Shown piece after piece: positions 6,920-14,358 of a DNA stretch of 15,181 nt. Position numbers and translations under genes: made by a program. The notes under the pieces were generated by a model. It saw only the letters and a list, made by a program, of their open reading frames with translations. It had not been told where the DNA came from and searched no databases. The DNA lies in NCBI GenBank assembly GCA_035282865.1, contig DATEVB010000163.1, forward strand, positions 1 through 15,181, in the 5' to 3' direction. Positions within the stretch are counted from its first letter, which is position 1. Every line of letters begins with the position of its first letter. The stretch comes from UBA4744 sp035282865. Its GTDB lineage: Bacteria > Actinomycetota > Acidimicrobiia > Spongiisociales > UBA4744.

Positions 6920-9081
6920 CGGTTCACCTCCGCCCGATCGTCGGGGTGTGCAACTCTGCGCATCTCGAGTAAGGAGTGGAGCGTGGTGGCCAGCAATCCC
7001 TGCCGTAGGTCGGCCTTGTCGAGATAGGCGTCTACTCCGGCCGACCATGCCCTGGCCTGGTCGGACTCATTGGCAATTGCCGATACCATCACTACCGGGA
7101 GCGAAGGGAGGATGTTGCGAACTGCCTGCACCAGCTCAACACCGTCCGAGCCCGGCATCGCATAGTCGACGACCAGCGCATCGAAGCTCTCCGACCTCAG
7201 TTTGGCAAGCCCTTCGGCGGCGTTTTCGGCGACGAGGGTTTCGAATCCTTGACCGGTGAGAACAGACCCGACCAACTGGCGCGCCCCCCGCGAATCGTCG
7301 ACCACCAGAACCCGCGGTCTCGACGCCATCGGGGTCGGAAGCGACCGAACCCGGTCACCCAACCGGTTGGGCTCGATGACCACAACGACCTCTCCTCCCC
7401 CGAGTACCGCCGCGCCGGTCAGGTGGGGCACTCCGGCCAGCACCGGGCCAAGGCCCTTGACGGCGACCCGACGCCTGGCGATGATGCGCGGCACCGTCAC
7501 CGCGACGAGCCCGGACCGGGTGGCCAGCACGATGACCTCGTTGACCGGCTCCGTTTCCGGAAGACCAACCGCCGAGGCAAACGATGAGATCGGCAATCGC
7601 TGGTCTCCGTGGACGAGTTCCATCCGGTCCTTGCCGGGCCGCACCTCGGCTCCCGACAGGGCGAACGCCGCCACAACGGCAGCCGCCGGGATGCCCCAGC
7701 GTCGCTCCTCGGCTTCGAGGAGCAGCATGTCCTGCAGGGCCCAGGAGGCAGGCAGAGTCAGCATCACGGAGGTGCCATGACCGGGACGCGACTCGAGGGT
7801 GATTCCCCCGTTCAACATCTCGGCTGTTTCGGCCACCAGGGCCAGCCCGGCTCCGTCGCCGCTGAGATCGGTGGTTTCGACCGACGTCGAGAACCCTCCC
7901 CCGTAGAGAAGCCGGGTCAGATCGCTCTCGGAGGGAGCCTCGCCGTCGGTTGCCAACCCCCGCTCCCACGCCGACTCCCGCACCGCCTCCCAATCGATAC
8001 CGCGACCGTCGTCCTCCACCGTGACGACGAGGCTGTTCTTGGAGACCTGGGCACGGACTGCCACGGTGGCCGTAGCGGGCTTGCCTGCTGCTTCCCGGTC
8101 CTCGGGCATCTCAATTCCGTGATCGACGGCATTGACCAACAGGTGTCGCAAGGGTTCGCGAAGGTGCTCGATGATCTGACGATCGATCTCAACATCGTCG
8201 CCGGCCAACTCAAGGCGGACTTGCTTTCCGGTGCGTCGGCTCAGATAACGAACGAATTGATGAAACGAGTCGGTGATCTCCGAAAGCGGGGCGGCCACCA
8301 GTTGAAGAGCTCGCGTCTGGAGATCCTCAACCGCCAGATCCAGGGTTTCGACGGCAGACTCCCAACTGGCGGCGAGCGACGCCACCTCGCGGGGATTGCT
8401 GGAGACTGCAAACCGCAACCCCTCAACTGCCCCGGCCAGCGCGGCTGCGTCGAGACGAACTTCAGCGACCCGGTTGATCAGCCGGTACAGCCGGGTTGTC
8501 TCGACCCGGGTGGCCGGGCCGACCAGGCCGGACTCGACCGAGGACAGCAGTCCGCCGAGATCGAGCAGCTCCGGGTTCCCCACCTCGGGGATCGGACTCG
8601 ACCCCGGACGCATCGGCGGGGCCAGGGGCGGCCCCGGTGCCATGCGAGCAGGCTCGACCCGGGCATGGGAAGGAGTCGTTCGGGTCGGCGGCGCCTCCCG
8701 TGCTCCCAGGAATCGCTCCAATGTTTCGACGGCCGTCCGTAATCCGGCCGGATGGCCCTCACTCCCCACTTCCACGGCCCCGGCGAGTTCCCCGGCTACG
8801 ACGCTCAACAAGTCCCCAAGCTCTGCACTCGGTTGCAGCACTCCCTCAAAGATGTCCCGCCAAACAGCTTCCAGTACCCGGGCCGCCTCGCCCATGTCGA
8901 CGAAGCCCATGACTCGCGACGAACCCTTGATCGTGTGAGCGTCCCGAAAGAGGGCCGACAACCGCTCGGTATCCAGTTGACCTACCGACATGGCGGTGGC
9001 GCCCTGCACCAGATTGGCGGAGCGCTGCGTTACTTCTTCGCGGAAAATCGTCAGGAGCTCTGCGTCGTTGCCCAACTCCAC
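6916..9081 (-). CDS. CheA-like hybrid histidine kinase: Hpt, HATPase, CheW, REC
   Basis: This is a 721-residue cytoplasmic kinase. In order: an Hpt/P1 domain (about 1-115) with FRDAHTIKGSSRVMG and phosphoacceptor H49; a Pro-rich linker (about 130-165); a helical dimerisation-like segment (about 170-290); a HATPase with N-box LLVNAVDHGIE (314-324) and G1 DDGRGI (357-362); a CheW-like domain (about 447-580); and a receiver domain (about 588-710) with D595/D596, D639, S667 and K689. It lacks a clear P2 domain. The ATP-lid G2 region reads SGDGAGLALV where classical CheA has SGRGVGMDVV, a noticeable change. GTG 9081 has AGAGAGG upstream at good spacing. The family fits CheA hybrids of alternative-function chemosensory or gliding/pilus pathways. 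Histidine-to-aspartate transfer to its own REC or to the overlapping response regulator is inferred. Confidence 0.9.
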   Translation of the reverse strand: MELGNDAELLTIFREEVTQRSANLVQGATAMSVGQLDTERLSALFRDAHTIKGSSRVMGFVDMGEAARVLEAVWRDIFEGVLQPSAELGDLLSVVAGELAGAVEVGSEGHPAGLRTAVETLERFLGAREAPPTRTTPSHARVEPARMAPGPPLAPPMRPGSSPIPEVGNPELLDLGGLLSSVESGLVGPATRVETTRLYRLINRVAEVRLDAAALAGAVEGLRFAVSSNPREVASLAASWESAVETLDLAVEDLQTRALQLVAAPLSEITDSFHQFVRYLSRRTGKQVRLELAGDDVEIDRQIIEHLREPLRHLLVNAVDHGIEMPEDREAAGKPATATVAVRAQVSKNSLVVTVEDDGRGIDWEAVRESAWERGLATDGEAPSESDLTRLLYGGGFSTSVETTDLSGDGAGLALVAETAEMLNGGITLESRPGHGTSVMLTLPASWALQDMLLLEAEERRWGIPAAAVVAAFALSGAEVRPGKDRMELVHGDQRLPISSFASAVGLPETEPVNEVIVLATRSGLVAVTVPRIIARRRVAVKGLGPVLAGVPHLTGAAVLGGGEVVVVIEPNRLGDRVRSLPTPMASRPRVLVVDDSRGARQLVGSVLTGQGFETLVAENAAEGLAKLRSESFDALVVDYAMPGSDGVELVQAVRNILPSLPVVMVSAIANESDQARAWSAGVDAYLDKADLRQGLLATTLHSLLEMRRVAHPDDRAEVNR

Positions 9082-9090
9082 GGTGAACCT

Positions 9091-9151
9091 CTCTCAGTTG
9101 TACGGTCGCCTGCGTTAGGAGTATCGGTCGACCGCCAGAGTGACTTGAGAG
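9091..9151. promoter_or_regulatory. Palindromic spacer upstream of the cheA-like gene
   Basis: The 80-base gap between guaA and the cheA-like gene contains the perfect palindrome CGGTCGACCG (9125-9134), 44 bases upstream of the GTG start. It is bracketed by CTCTCA (9091-9096) and TGAGAG (9146-9151), which are inverted repeats. This could be an operator or a weak hairpin. No T-tract follows on the minus strand, so it does not look like an intrinsic terminator. No clear -10/-35 pair was found. Confidence 0.3.
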
Positions 9152-9161
9152 AAAGGGAGGA

Positions 9162-10733
9162 CTACTCCCACTCAATGGTGGCGGGGGGTTTTGACGAAAT
9201 GTCATAGGCCACACGGTTGATGCCTGCGACCTCGTTGATGACCCGATTGGAGATGCGTTCGAGGACCTCATAGGGCAGCCTGGCCCAGTCGGCAGTCATG
9301 GCGTCTTCACTGGTCACTGCTCGAAGGATCAGCGGGTAGGCGTACGTTCGCCCGTCGCCCTGCACCCCGACCGTCTTGATGGCGGGCAGCACTGCAAAGG
9401 ACTGCCAGAGCTGCCGGTAGAGACCCGCCCGGCGAATCTCCTCGAGGACGATGGTGTCGGCGGCCTTGAGGATCTCGAGCCGTTCCCTGGTGACCTCACC
9501 GATGATCCGAACGGCCAGCCCGGGCCCCGGAAACGGTTGACGCCACACGATCTCCTCCGGTAACCCGAGCTCAGCCCCAATCGCCCGCACCTCATCCTTG
9601 AACAGATCGCGCAGCGGCTCAACCAGCTGGAACTGCATGTCGTCGGGAAGACCGCCGACGTTGTGGTGGCTCTTGATCCTGGCTGCGTCCTTCGTCCCCG
9701 ATTCGATGATGTCGGGATACAAGGTCCCCTGAACGAGGAAGTTGGTTTCGGTGAGGTCCGCGGCGACTTCTTCGAAGACCCGGATGAAGGTCTCCCCGAT
9801 GATCTTGCGTTTTGATTCGGGGTCGGTCACCCCGTCCAGGGCCGCCAGAAAGCGATCCTCCGCCTTGACGTGGACCAGGTTGATGTGAAAAGCAAGCCGG
9901 AAGGTCTCTTCTACCTGCTCGGCTTCCCCGGCACGAAGCAGACCGTGGTCGATGAACACGCAGGTCAGTTGATCGCCGACCGCATGGTGCACCAGAGCGG
10001 CGGCTACCGACGAGTCGACCCCTCCCGACAATCCGCAAATGACCTTCTCCGACCCCACCTGGCGGCGGATAGCGTCCACCGATTGCTCGATGATCGAATG
10101 GTGCGTCCAATTGGGCAGGACCTGGCAGACGTCGAAAAGGAAACGTTTCATGATCTCGGTCCCGCGCGGCGTGTGCGCCACCTCGGGGTGGAACTGCACT
10201 CCGTAGCTGCGCCGCTCACGATGCTCCATCGCCGCTACCGGCGACCCAGGTGTTGAGGCCACGACTCGGAACCCCGGCGGGGCCTCGACTACCGCATCCC
10301 CGTGGCTCATCCACACGTCCTGAGTTTCGGGGAGTTCGGCAAACAGGCCGGAACTGTCCGATACGGTGAGCTCGGTCTTGCCGTACTCGGCATTTCCCGT
10401 CCGGGCCACCCTGCCGCCCAGCCCGTGCGCCAGCAGTTGATGGCCGTAACAAATCCCCAGCAGCGGGATGTCCAGATCGAAGATATTCGGGTCGATCTCG
10501 TAGGCATCATCGGCGTAGACCGAGGCCGGCCCTCCCGACAGGATCAATCCGGATGGCCGGCGCGCCTTGATCTCAGGGGCGGTGATGTCGCGGGGAACGA
10601 TCTCCGAGAGTACGTGGGCCTCCCGGACCCGCCGGGCGATCAACTGCGCGTACTGGGCACCGAGGTCGATGACGAGGACACGATCGAAATCTCCCGTCGA
10701 CGCTTGTCCGAAGGAACCGTCCCGGCTGGTCAC
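9162..10733 (-). CDS. guaA: GMP synthase (glutamine-hydrolysing)
   Basis: This 523-residue protein converts XMP to GMP using glutamine and ATP in the last step of de novo guanine nucleotide synthesis. The N-terminal class I glutamine amidotransferase has nucleophile C95 in LLGICYGHQ and H182/E184 in FHPEV. The ATP pyrophosphatase domain carries the P-loop SGGVDS (236-241). The C-terminal dimerisation domain includes the QPFPGPGLAVRI segment and ends in PPATIEWE, the usual GuaA ending. The length is standard. The start is GTG 10733, seven bases after the guaB3 stop, with GGGGTAGG from the end of guaB3 as the Shine-Dalgarno, so the two genes form a tight operon. Confidence 0.97.
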   Translation of the reverse strand: MTSRDGSFGQASTGDFDRVLVIDLGAQYAQLIARRVREAHVLSEIVPRDITAPEIKARRPSGLILSGGPASVYADDAYEIDPNIFDLDIPLLGICYGHQLLAHGLGGRVARTGNAEYGKTELTVSDSSGLFAELPETQDVWMSHGDAVVEAPPGFRVVASTPGSPVAAMEHRERRSYGVQFHPEVAHTPRGTEIMKRFLFDVCQVLPNWTHHSIIEQSVDAIRRQVGSEKVICGLSGGVDSSVAAALVHHAVGDQLTCVFIDHGLLRAGEAEQVEETFRLAFHINLVHVKAEDRFLAALDGVTDPESKRKIIGETFIRVFEEVAADLTETNFLVQGTLYPDIIESGTKDAARIKSHHNVGGLPDDMQFQLVEPLRDLFKDEVRAIGAELGLPEEIVWRQPFPGPGLAVRIIGEVTRERLEILKAADTIVLEEIRRAGLYRQLWQSFAVLPAIKTVGVQGDGRTYAYPLILRAVTSEDAMTADWARLPYEVLERISNRVINEVAGINRVAYDISSKPPATIEWE

Positions 10734-10739
10734 GATCGC

Positions 10740-11897
10740 CTACCCCATGCCAACCCGTTGCGAACGCTGCAGCGCTTTGCCCTCGGTCTGGAGCGATGGA
10801 GCGACCATCACCTCGGCCTTCTGGAATTCTTTGACGTCCGCGTAGCCGGTGGTCGCCATCGACACCCTCAATCCACCGAAGAGATTGCGGCGACCGTCGT
10901 TCTCGTGGGCGGGGCCGACGAGGATCTCCTCGAGAGTGCCGAGATTGCCGACCTGAACGCGTGCTCCGCGCGGGAGGGTCGGATGGAACGTAGCCATACC
11001 CCAGTGAGCTCCCCGACCCGGCGCCTCGGCTGCCGAAGCCAGCGGTGACCCGATCATCACCGCGTCGGCACCGCAGGCGATCGCCTTGGCAACGTCTCCG
11101 CCGGTACGCATCCCCCCGTCGGCAATGACGTGTACGTAACGTCCGGTCTCGTCGAGATATCGAATGCGCGCCCCGGCCGCGTCGGCGATCGCCGTCGCTT
11201 GGGGCACCCCTACCCCGAGCACGGCCCGGGTGGTGCAGGCCGCACCGGGTCCAACTCCGACCAGCACACCGACCGCCCCGGTGCGCATCAGATGAAGCGC
11301 CGTCGAGTACGACGCGCATCCGCCCACGATTACCGGTACCTCAAACCCGGCGATGAACTCCTTCAGGCTGAGCGGCTCATCTCGCGTGGACACGTGCTCG
11401 GCCGAGACGACCGTGCCCTGGATGATCAGGATATCGAGACCCGCCTCGACCGAAAGCCGCGCGTAGGAACGGACTCGCTGGGGGGTCAGGCTGGCCGCCA
11501 CGATGACGCCGGCCTCTTTGATCTCCCTGATCCGCCTGCCGATCAGTTCTTCCTTGATCGGCTCCTTGTAGATCTCCTGCATGCGCAGGGTGGCCTTTTC
11601 GGATGGGAGTTCGGCAATCTCCTCAAAATATGGTTCCGGGTCCTCATAGCGGGTCCAGAGGCCCTCCAGATTGAGCACTCCGAGCCCGCCCAGGTTGCCG
11701 ATGGCGACTGCCGTCGCCGGGCTGATCGCCGAATCCATCGCCGAGCCGAGCATGGGGAGTTCGAAACGGAAGGCGTCGAGCTGCCAGGATATATCTATGT
11801 CGTCCGGGTCGCGAGTGCGCCGGCTGGGAACGATGGCAATGTCGTCAAAACCGAACGCCTGCCTTCCCGACTTGCCAATGCCGATATCGATTTCCAT
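10740..11897 (-). CDS. guaB3: GuaB3 family IMP dehydrogenase-related protein
   Basis: This 385-residue TIM barrel of the IMPDH/GMP reductase superfamily matches the actinobacterial and cyanobacterial GuaB3 length. The catalytic Cys loop is GVGPGAACTTR with C221, and the phosphate-binding segment IADGGMRTGGDVAKA lies at about 258-272. There is no CBS-domain insertion, where classical GuaB has about 100 residues. GuaB3 has long been annotated as IMP dehydrogenase, but a cyanobacterial member was reported, as I recall, to act as a GMP reductase. The reaction here is therefore uncertain: NAD(P)-linked interconversion of IMP and XMP, or of GMP and IMP. The ATG start has GGAGGG six bases upstream, the best ribosome-binding site in the window. 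guaA follows at seven bases, so it is the first gene of the operon. A canonical guaB is not in this window. Confidence 0.93.
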   Translation of the reverse strand: MEIDIGIGKSGRQAFGFDDIAIVPSRRTRDPDDIDISWQLDAFRFELPMLGSAMDSAISPATAVAIGNLGGLGVLNLEGLWTRYEDPEPYFEEIAELPSEKATLRMQEIYKEPIKEELIGRRIREIKEAGVIVAASLTPQRVRSYARLSVEAGLDILIIQGTVVSAEHVSTRDEPLSLKEFIAGFEVPVIVGGCASYSTALHLMRTGAVGVLVGVGPGAACTTRAVLGVGVPQATAIADAAGARIRYLDETGRYVHVIADGGMRTGGDVAKAIACGADAVMIGSPLASAAEAPGRGAHWGMATFHPTLPRGARVQVGNLGTLEEILVGPAHENDGRRNLFGGLRVSMATTGYADVKEFQKAEVMVAPSLQTEGKALQRSQRVGMG

Positions 11898-11926
11898 AAC
11901 AACCCTCCGCCCTTCGAGGAAGCCAT

Positions 11927-11955
11927 ACGGTAGCTCGCTTCGCTGGTAGTTCTAA
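11927..11955 (-). promoter_or_regulatory. Candidate guaB3-guaA promoter
   Basis: On the minus strand, TTAGAA (11955-11950) and TACCGT (11932-11927) are separated by exactly 17 bases. They match the first and last positions of the sigma-70-type -35 and -10 boxes only partly. The predicted transcript would start about 20 bases before the guaB3 ATG, leaving room for the strong GGAGGG. The spacing is right but the boxes are weak. Confidence 0.35.
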
Positions 11956-12000
11956 GTTGCCTGTTTGGCAGCGGCCGGCAACCGGCAGTCGGCCACCAGC

Positions 12001-12021
12001 CGCCCGGGATCCATCCGGGCG
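12001..12021. repeat. Perfect 7-bp hairpin in the guaB3/CPBP divergent region
   Basis: CGCCCGG (12001-12007) and CCGGGCG (12015-12021) form a perfect stem around a 7-base loop containing GGATC. It lies in the 225-base divergent spacer. No T-run follows on either strand, so a terminator is unlikely. An operator or an mRNA leader structure of the CPBP gene is possible, and chance cannot be excluded. Confidence 0.4.
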
Positions 12022-12122
12022 CGTGAAGCCCGGCCCCGTGGACAGCAGATCGGCTTCAAAGGAAACGGCCCGCTGGATGCTGCAGGCAATGAACCACGAA
12101 CGACCAACTACCCTTTCGTCTC

Positions 12123-12884
12123 GTGAACCTGCCGCCCCTATCCGCCCCGCCCTCGCATCGCTGGCGTTTCAGCGACTTCATGCTCGTGTGGCTGGCGGGA
12201 TTGGTCGCTTCGCTGGCCGGCACCGCCATCGGCATTGCCCTCGGAATGGGCGGCCCACTCGACGAACTGACGCTCGAGGTCCCACCCGAGCTGCTGTTCT
12301 GGGTGGCGTTGCCCGCCCAGTTCTTCGGGATGCTGCTGGCCCTCGCCTGGGTCAGCCAGCGGCGCGGTTCGGGCAATCTCACCAACGATTTCGGCTTCTC
12401 GATCCGCCTGCAGGACGCCGGGTACATCCTCCTGGGGATGTTGCTCCTGCTGGCACTCGGCTTGGCTATCTCGCCGTTGGCAGAGTTCCTCGGGGCCGAC
12501 GAAACACCACAAGTCACGACCGAGGCAATCTCCCGCGCCACGGACCTTCCCACCCAGATCATCATCGTGCTGGCGGTGGCCGTTGCGACACCGATCGTGG
12601 AGGAACTGACCTTTCGTGGTTTGCTGCTCCGCTACCTGGAAGAGCGGATGACCCCCCGCCGAGCCCTGGTCATCTCGGCGGGGCTGTTCGGGATGTTTCA
12701 CATACTCGGGACCAACGGAAGCGCCGGAGCCATCATCGCCCTGGTGCAGACGTTCCTGGCCGGGCTTGTGTTGGCTTACGTCACCCAGAAGTCGGGCAAG
12801 CTCAGCCGGGCGATCTTCGTCCACGGTGGATTCAACCTGATCACCATCCTGGTCCTCTTCTTTCTTCCGGACCTGGCGCTGTAG
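12123..12884 (+). CDS. CPBP family intramembrane glutamic metalloprotease (CAAX protease/Abi-like)
   Basis: This 253-residue polytopic membrane protein has about seven or eight hydrophobic segments. The three CPBP motifs are intact: EELTFR (E160, E161, R165; E-E-x3-R), FGMFH (F189, H193; F-x3-H) and HGGFN (H234, N238; H-x3-N). Members cleave substrates within the membrane; some process prenylated proteins, others act in bacteriocin immunity or stress. The substrate here cannot be told. It is the only plus-strand gene, divergent from guaB3 and convergent with trpS. GTG 12123 is the first start after an in-frame stop at 12090-12092. It has no Shine-Dalgarno but a TACCCT (TAnnnT) ends 8 bases before it, so a leaderless transcript is possible. 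ATG 12180 would remove the first 19 residues only. Confidence 0.9.
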   Translation: MNLPPLSAPPSHRWRFSDFMLVWLAGLVASLAGTAIGIALGMGGPLDELTLEVPPELLFWVALPAQFFGMLLALAWVSQRRGSGNLTNDFGFSIRLQDAGYILLGMLLLLALGLAISPLAEFLGADETPQVTTEAISRATDLPTQIIIVLAVAVATPIVEELTFRGLLLRYLEERMTPRRALVISAGLFGMFHILGTNGSAGAIIALVQTFLAGLVLAYVTQKSGKLSRAIFVHGGFNLITILVLFFLPDLAL

Positions 12885-12946
12885 ACCCTTCTTGCGTCAG
12901 AAACCGACTGCGCCCACCGCAGCACAACTGTCACTTGAACGGGTCT
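12883..12946. terminator. Weak convergent hairpins between the CPBP gene and trpS
   Basis: CTGCG-CCCAC-CGCAG (12908-12922) is a perfect 5-bp stem with a 5-base loop. It is enclosed by AGACCC (12883-12888) and GGGTCT (12941-12946). It lies between the convergent stops at 12884 and 12950. There is no U-tract, so this is at best a factor-assisted bidirectional stop. Confidence 0.3.
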
Positions 12947-12949
12947 GGA

Positions 12950-13951
12950 TCACGCTCCGCCACCCAACCGGGAATCAAACCCGAGCTTCTTTCGGACCGA
13001 GGCCATCTCGCCTTCCGCCCTGGTACGGGCATCGAGGGCGCCCTTGACCATCACACGAGTCACCTCTTCATCGTCGAGCGCTTTGAAGGCCGAACGGATG
13101 GGACTGAGCCCCTCAACGACCGCCTCCGCCACCGTCAGCTTGAGATGGCCGTAGGGAGTGTTGTGGTACTCCTCCACGAGGTCGTCTATCGAGCGTCCGG
13201 TGAACAGCGACAGGATGTCCAGGAGGTTCGAGACACCGGGCTTCTTCTCCCGGTCGTAGTGGACCTCGCGCTCCGAGTCGGTCACGGCCGCCTTGAACCG
13301 GTTGCGGATCGTGTCCGGTTCGTCGAGCAGCAGAACCCGGGTGTTGGGGTCCTCGTCAGATTTGGACATCTTGGAGGTCGGGTCCTTCAATGACATGATC
13401 CTGGCGCCCACCTCGGGCGTGATCTGCTCGGGAACGGGGAACTCATCGCCGTACCGCGAATTGAACCGCTCGGCCAGGTCGCGAGCCAACTCCAGGTGTT
13501 GGGTCTGATCATCGCCGACCGGGACCGCATGGGCCTTGTGCACCAGGATATCGGCGGCCATCAGCACCGGGTAGGAAAACAAGCCCAGATTCTCACCGGC
13601 CTTGTTGGCCTTCTCTTTGAACTGGGTCATCCGGTTGAGGGCACCGAGCGAGGTGATCGTGCTCAGCATCCACGACAGCTCGGCGTGCTGGGGAACCTGG
13701 CTCTGGAAGTACAGCAGCGAGCGACCCGGATCGACCCCGACCGCCAGCAGCAGCTTGGCCGTGTTCAACCGGCTCTGGCGGAGTGCCGCGGGGTCGTAGG
13801 GGACCGTAATGGCATGGAGGTCGACTACGCAGTAGATCGCGTCGTAGCTGTCTTGCAGCTTCACCCAGTTGCGCAATGCCCCCAGGTAGTTACCGATGTG
13901 GATATCACCGCTCGGTTGGATACCGGAGAACACGGTCTTCTTGTCACTCAC
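12950..13951 (-). CDS. trpS: Tryptophanyl-tRNA synthetase
   Basis: This 333-residue class Ic aminoacyl-tRNA synthetase charges tRNA-Trp in the cytoplasm. The Rossmann fold begins TVFSGIQPSGDIHIGNYLGA, with the HIGH-type motif HIGN at 18-21. KMSKS lies at 194-198, inside DPTSKMSKSDEDPN. The length is normal for bacterial TrpS. I chose GTG 13951 over the upstream TTG 13969 because GAGGAG stands six bases before the GTG and the protein then begins like family members. The gene is convergent with the CPBP protease. A strong intrinsic terminator ends only 16 bases before the start, and no promoter fits between it and the GTG, so expression must depend on readthrough (see the attenuator entries). 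Confidence 0.96.
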   Translation of the reverse strand: MSDKKTVFSGIQPSGDIHIGNYLGALRNWVKLQDSYDAIYCVVDLHAITVPYDPAALRQSRLNTAKLLLAVGVDPGRSLLYFQSQVPQHAELSWMLSTITSLGALNRMTQFKEKANKAGENLGLFSYPVLMAADILVHKAHAVPVGDDQTQHLELARDLAERFNSRYGDEFPVPEQITPEVGARIMSLKDPTSKMSKSDEDPNTRVLLLDEPDTIRNRFKAAVTDSEREVHYDREKKPGVSNLLDILSLFTGRSIDDLVEEYHNTPYGHLKLTVAEAVVEGLSPIRSAFKALDDEEVTRVMVKGALDARTRAEGEMASVRKKLGFDSRLGGGA

Positions 13952-13967
13952 CTTCTGCTCCTCACCC

Positions 13968-13999
13968 AAAGAAAAACGCCGGGGCCCGGGCCTCCGGCG
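13968..13999 (-). terminator. Intrinsic terminator in the trpS leader (attenuator)
   Basis: On the minus strand a GC-only stem CGCCGG (13999-13994) pairs with CCGGCG (13982-13977). Inside it GGCCCGGGCC can fold further, and the run TTTTTCTTT (13976-13968) follows at once. This is the clearest rho-independent terminator in the window. It lies between the upstream region and the trpS ribosome-binding site, the position of an attenuator. Confidence 0.82.
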
Positions 14000-14040
14000 G
14001 GTTCATCGTGCGCGCGTCGGCCCTCAGTTGCCGGAAGGCC
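13989..14040 (-). promoter_or_regulatory. trpS: Predicted antiterminator hairpin upstream of trpS
   Basis: GGCCTTCCGGC (minus, 14040-14030) can pair with GCCGGAGGCC (13998-13989) through 10 base pairs with one bulged base, across a 31-base loop. The second arm contains the 5' arm of the terminator, so this hairpin and the terminator cannot form together. That is the defining feature of attenuation. The pairing is seen in the sequence; the regulatory role is inferred. Confidence 0.5.
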
Positions 14041-14117
14041 GCCACACACGGTTCACACACATCGTTTCGAGAGGGTACCGCAATGATCGGCGATTCTCCA
14101 GTACAGAGAGAAGTCTC

Positions 14118-14162
14118 TCATCCAACCCACAGGAAGGGGCAGACGATAGGGCCGACTGCCAC
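14118..14162 (-). CDS. Candidate trpS leader peptide (14 residues, one Trp)
   Basis: GTG at 14162 is preceded by a perfect AGGAGG (14175-14170) with 7-base spacing. The frame reads MAVGPIVCPFLWVG and stops at TGA 14118-14120, so a Trp codon stands three codons before the stop. A GAGAG-ACTT-CTCTC hairpin begins inside the stop codon, where a pausing structure could sit. One Trp codon is weak evidence compared with known trp leaders, and the stop lies 78 bases before the antiterminator arm. An overlapping longer frame (ATG 14215 to TGA 14024) has Trp at residues 11, 18, 19 and 58, but no ribosome-binding site. Confidence 0.33.
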   Translation of the reverse strand: MAVGPIVCPFLWVG

Positions 14163-14343
14163 CAACGGACCTCCTGCGACGTCCATTTCAGAGTGTGGGA
14201 AGGAAGACGAATCATGCGGCGCCAAAGCAGGCCGGGTTCCTTCGAACGAGCGTAGGTGTGGACCATGTCGATCTTGTTGGATCCGTAGCCTGGTGAGAAA
14301 CAGGGAACCCGACAGGCCGATTGCTGGTCTCTCTGGTAAGCAA

Positions 14344-14358
14344 CGCCGAATCTCGGCG
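14344..14358. repeat. Perfect 6-bp stem with 3-base loop
   Basis: CGCCGA (14344-14349) and TCGGCG (14353-14358) flank ATC. It is a compact hairpin in the gene-poor region, with no T-tract on either strand. Confidence 0.35.

Noticed and set aside
7609..8742. Plus-strand open frame of 377 codons
   Set aside because: It is a shadow of the CheA-like kinase in high-GC3 DNA.
11957..13393. Plus-strand open frame of 478 codons
   Set aside because: It spans parts of the CPBP gene and antisense trpS in the wrong frame, and its Arg/Pro/Gly-rich product has no family features.
13952..13969. TTG start for trpS at 13969
   Set aside because: GTG 13951 has GAGGAG at ideal spacing, and that same GAGGAG would lie inside the coding sequence if TTG were used.
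14069..14084. T-box-like string (GAGGGTACCGC) on the plus strand upstream of trpS
   Set aside because: It lacks the GGT of the T-box core (AGGGTGGnACCGCG) and lies on the strand opposite to trpS, with no plus-strand gene to control.
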